Source of the DNA: Pseudolabrys sp.
GTDB taxonomy: Bacteria > Pseudomonadota > Alphaproteobacteria > Rhizobiales > Xanthobacteraceae
Assembly: GCA_030684935.1 (NCBI GenBank)
Contig: JAUXXH010000042.1
Span: forward strand, 1-64,000
Length of the DNA: 64,000 nt
Direction: 5' to 3'
Shown one piece after another: positions 63,996 through 64,000 of this stretch (position 1 is its first letter; each line of letters opens with the position of its first letter). The notes beneath the pieces are model-generated. The model had not been told where the DNA came from, made no database searches, and saw only the letters and a list, made by a program, of their open reading frames with translations. Both the position numbers and the translations under genes were made by a program.

Positions 63996-64000
63996 GCAGC

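Overview
The window is a GC-rich chromosomal segment from an alphaproteobacterium, most probably of the order Hyphomicrobiales (Rhizobiales), near Bradyrhizobiaceae/Xanthobacteraceae. Several things point there: the order ihfB-lapA-trpF-trpB-trpA-accD-folC-trxA-addA-addB; AddAB instead of RecBCD; the heme operon carrying a Mic60/mitofilin homologue; aroA-cmk-rpsA next to tRNA-Ala; a DivL-type kinase with tyrosine in its H-box; and coaBC-dut with ubiB-ubiE-mutM. This placement rests on gene order and protein features recognised by eye, not on a search. Nearly all of the window is coding, and no CRISPR array, prophage or rRNA is visible.

Layout. 1-0.5 kb: the end of an IS3-type insertion sequence and a small low-GC ORF. 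0.5-8.8 kb (all minus): heparinase-family protein, rsmB, two tandem L,D-transpeptidases, a DUF3053-type lipoprotein, then a Cache-domain secreted protein paired with a HAMP-PAS-GGDEF-EAL c-di-GMP enzyme. 9-14.1 kb (minus): acs, DUF1761, EVE, gpsA, tsaD. 14.2-20.3 kb (plus): hemC-hemD-mic60-hemY and a SleB-type hydrolase. 20.3-26.4 kb: tRNA-Ala(GGC), a FYDLN-type acidic protein, aroA-cmk, rpsA with a clear terminator, sppA, ihfB. 26.5-32.5 kb: lapA-trpF-trpB-[DUF559 cassette]-trpA-accD-folC. 32.5-41.8 kb (minus): trxA, addA, addB, a MurU-like nucleotidyltransferase and a TsaE-AmgK fusion. 42-48.5 kb: a small secreted protein, a LigI-like amidohydrolase, divL, an Rrf2 regulator, dut and coaBC. 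48.6-54.5 kb: an accessory block of small enzymes (two regulators, SRPBCC, VOC, DUF899, GST, DUF1428) sitting between coaBC and ubiB. 54.5-64 kb: ubiB-ubiE, mutM, a tripartite-tricarboxylate binding protein, enoyl-CoA hydratase, a probable pseudoprotease, a ThiF/MoeB-like E1, an N-formylglutamate amidohydrolase and a transglutaminase.

Most genes are housekeeping: tetrapyrrole, tryptophan, fatty-acid, ubiquinone and coenzyme A synthesis, double-strand-break repair, envelope recycling and cell-cycle control. The most interesting structures are three. (1) A 51-nt two-hairpin repeat with the core GCGAAGC occurs as an inverted pair that tightly brackets a DUF559 nuclease-like gene inserted antisense between trpB and trpA; a related inverted pair with no cargo lies between ubiE and mutM. 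Together they look like a small mobile repeat family in loaded and empty form. (2) CoaBC has a FitA-like ribbon-helix-helix DNA-binding domain fused to its N-terminus, and a perfect 19-bp palindrome lies just upstream of its start, which suggests a biosynthetic enzyme that may bind its own promoter. (3) DivL has Tyr628 in place of the phospho-accepting histidine, and palindromes plus an Rrf2 regulator without cysteines lie directly upstream. Start codons were often moved to internal sites where family length, ribosome-binding sequence or neighbouring genes argued for it; these choices are given in each entry.
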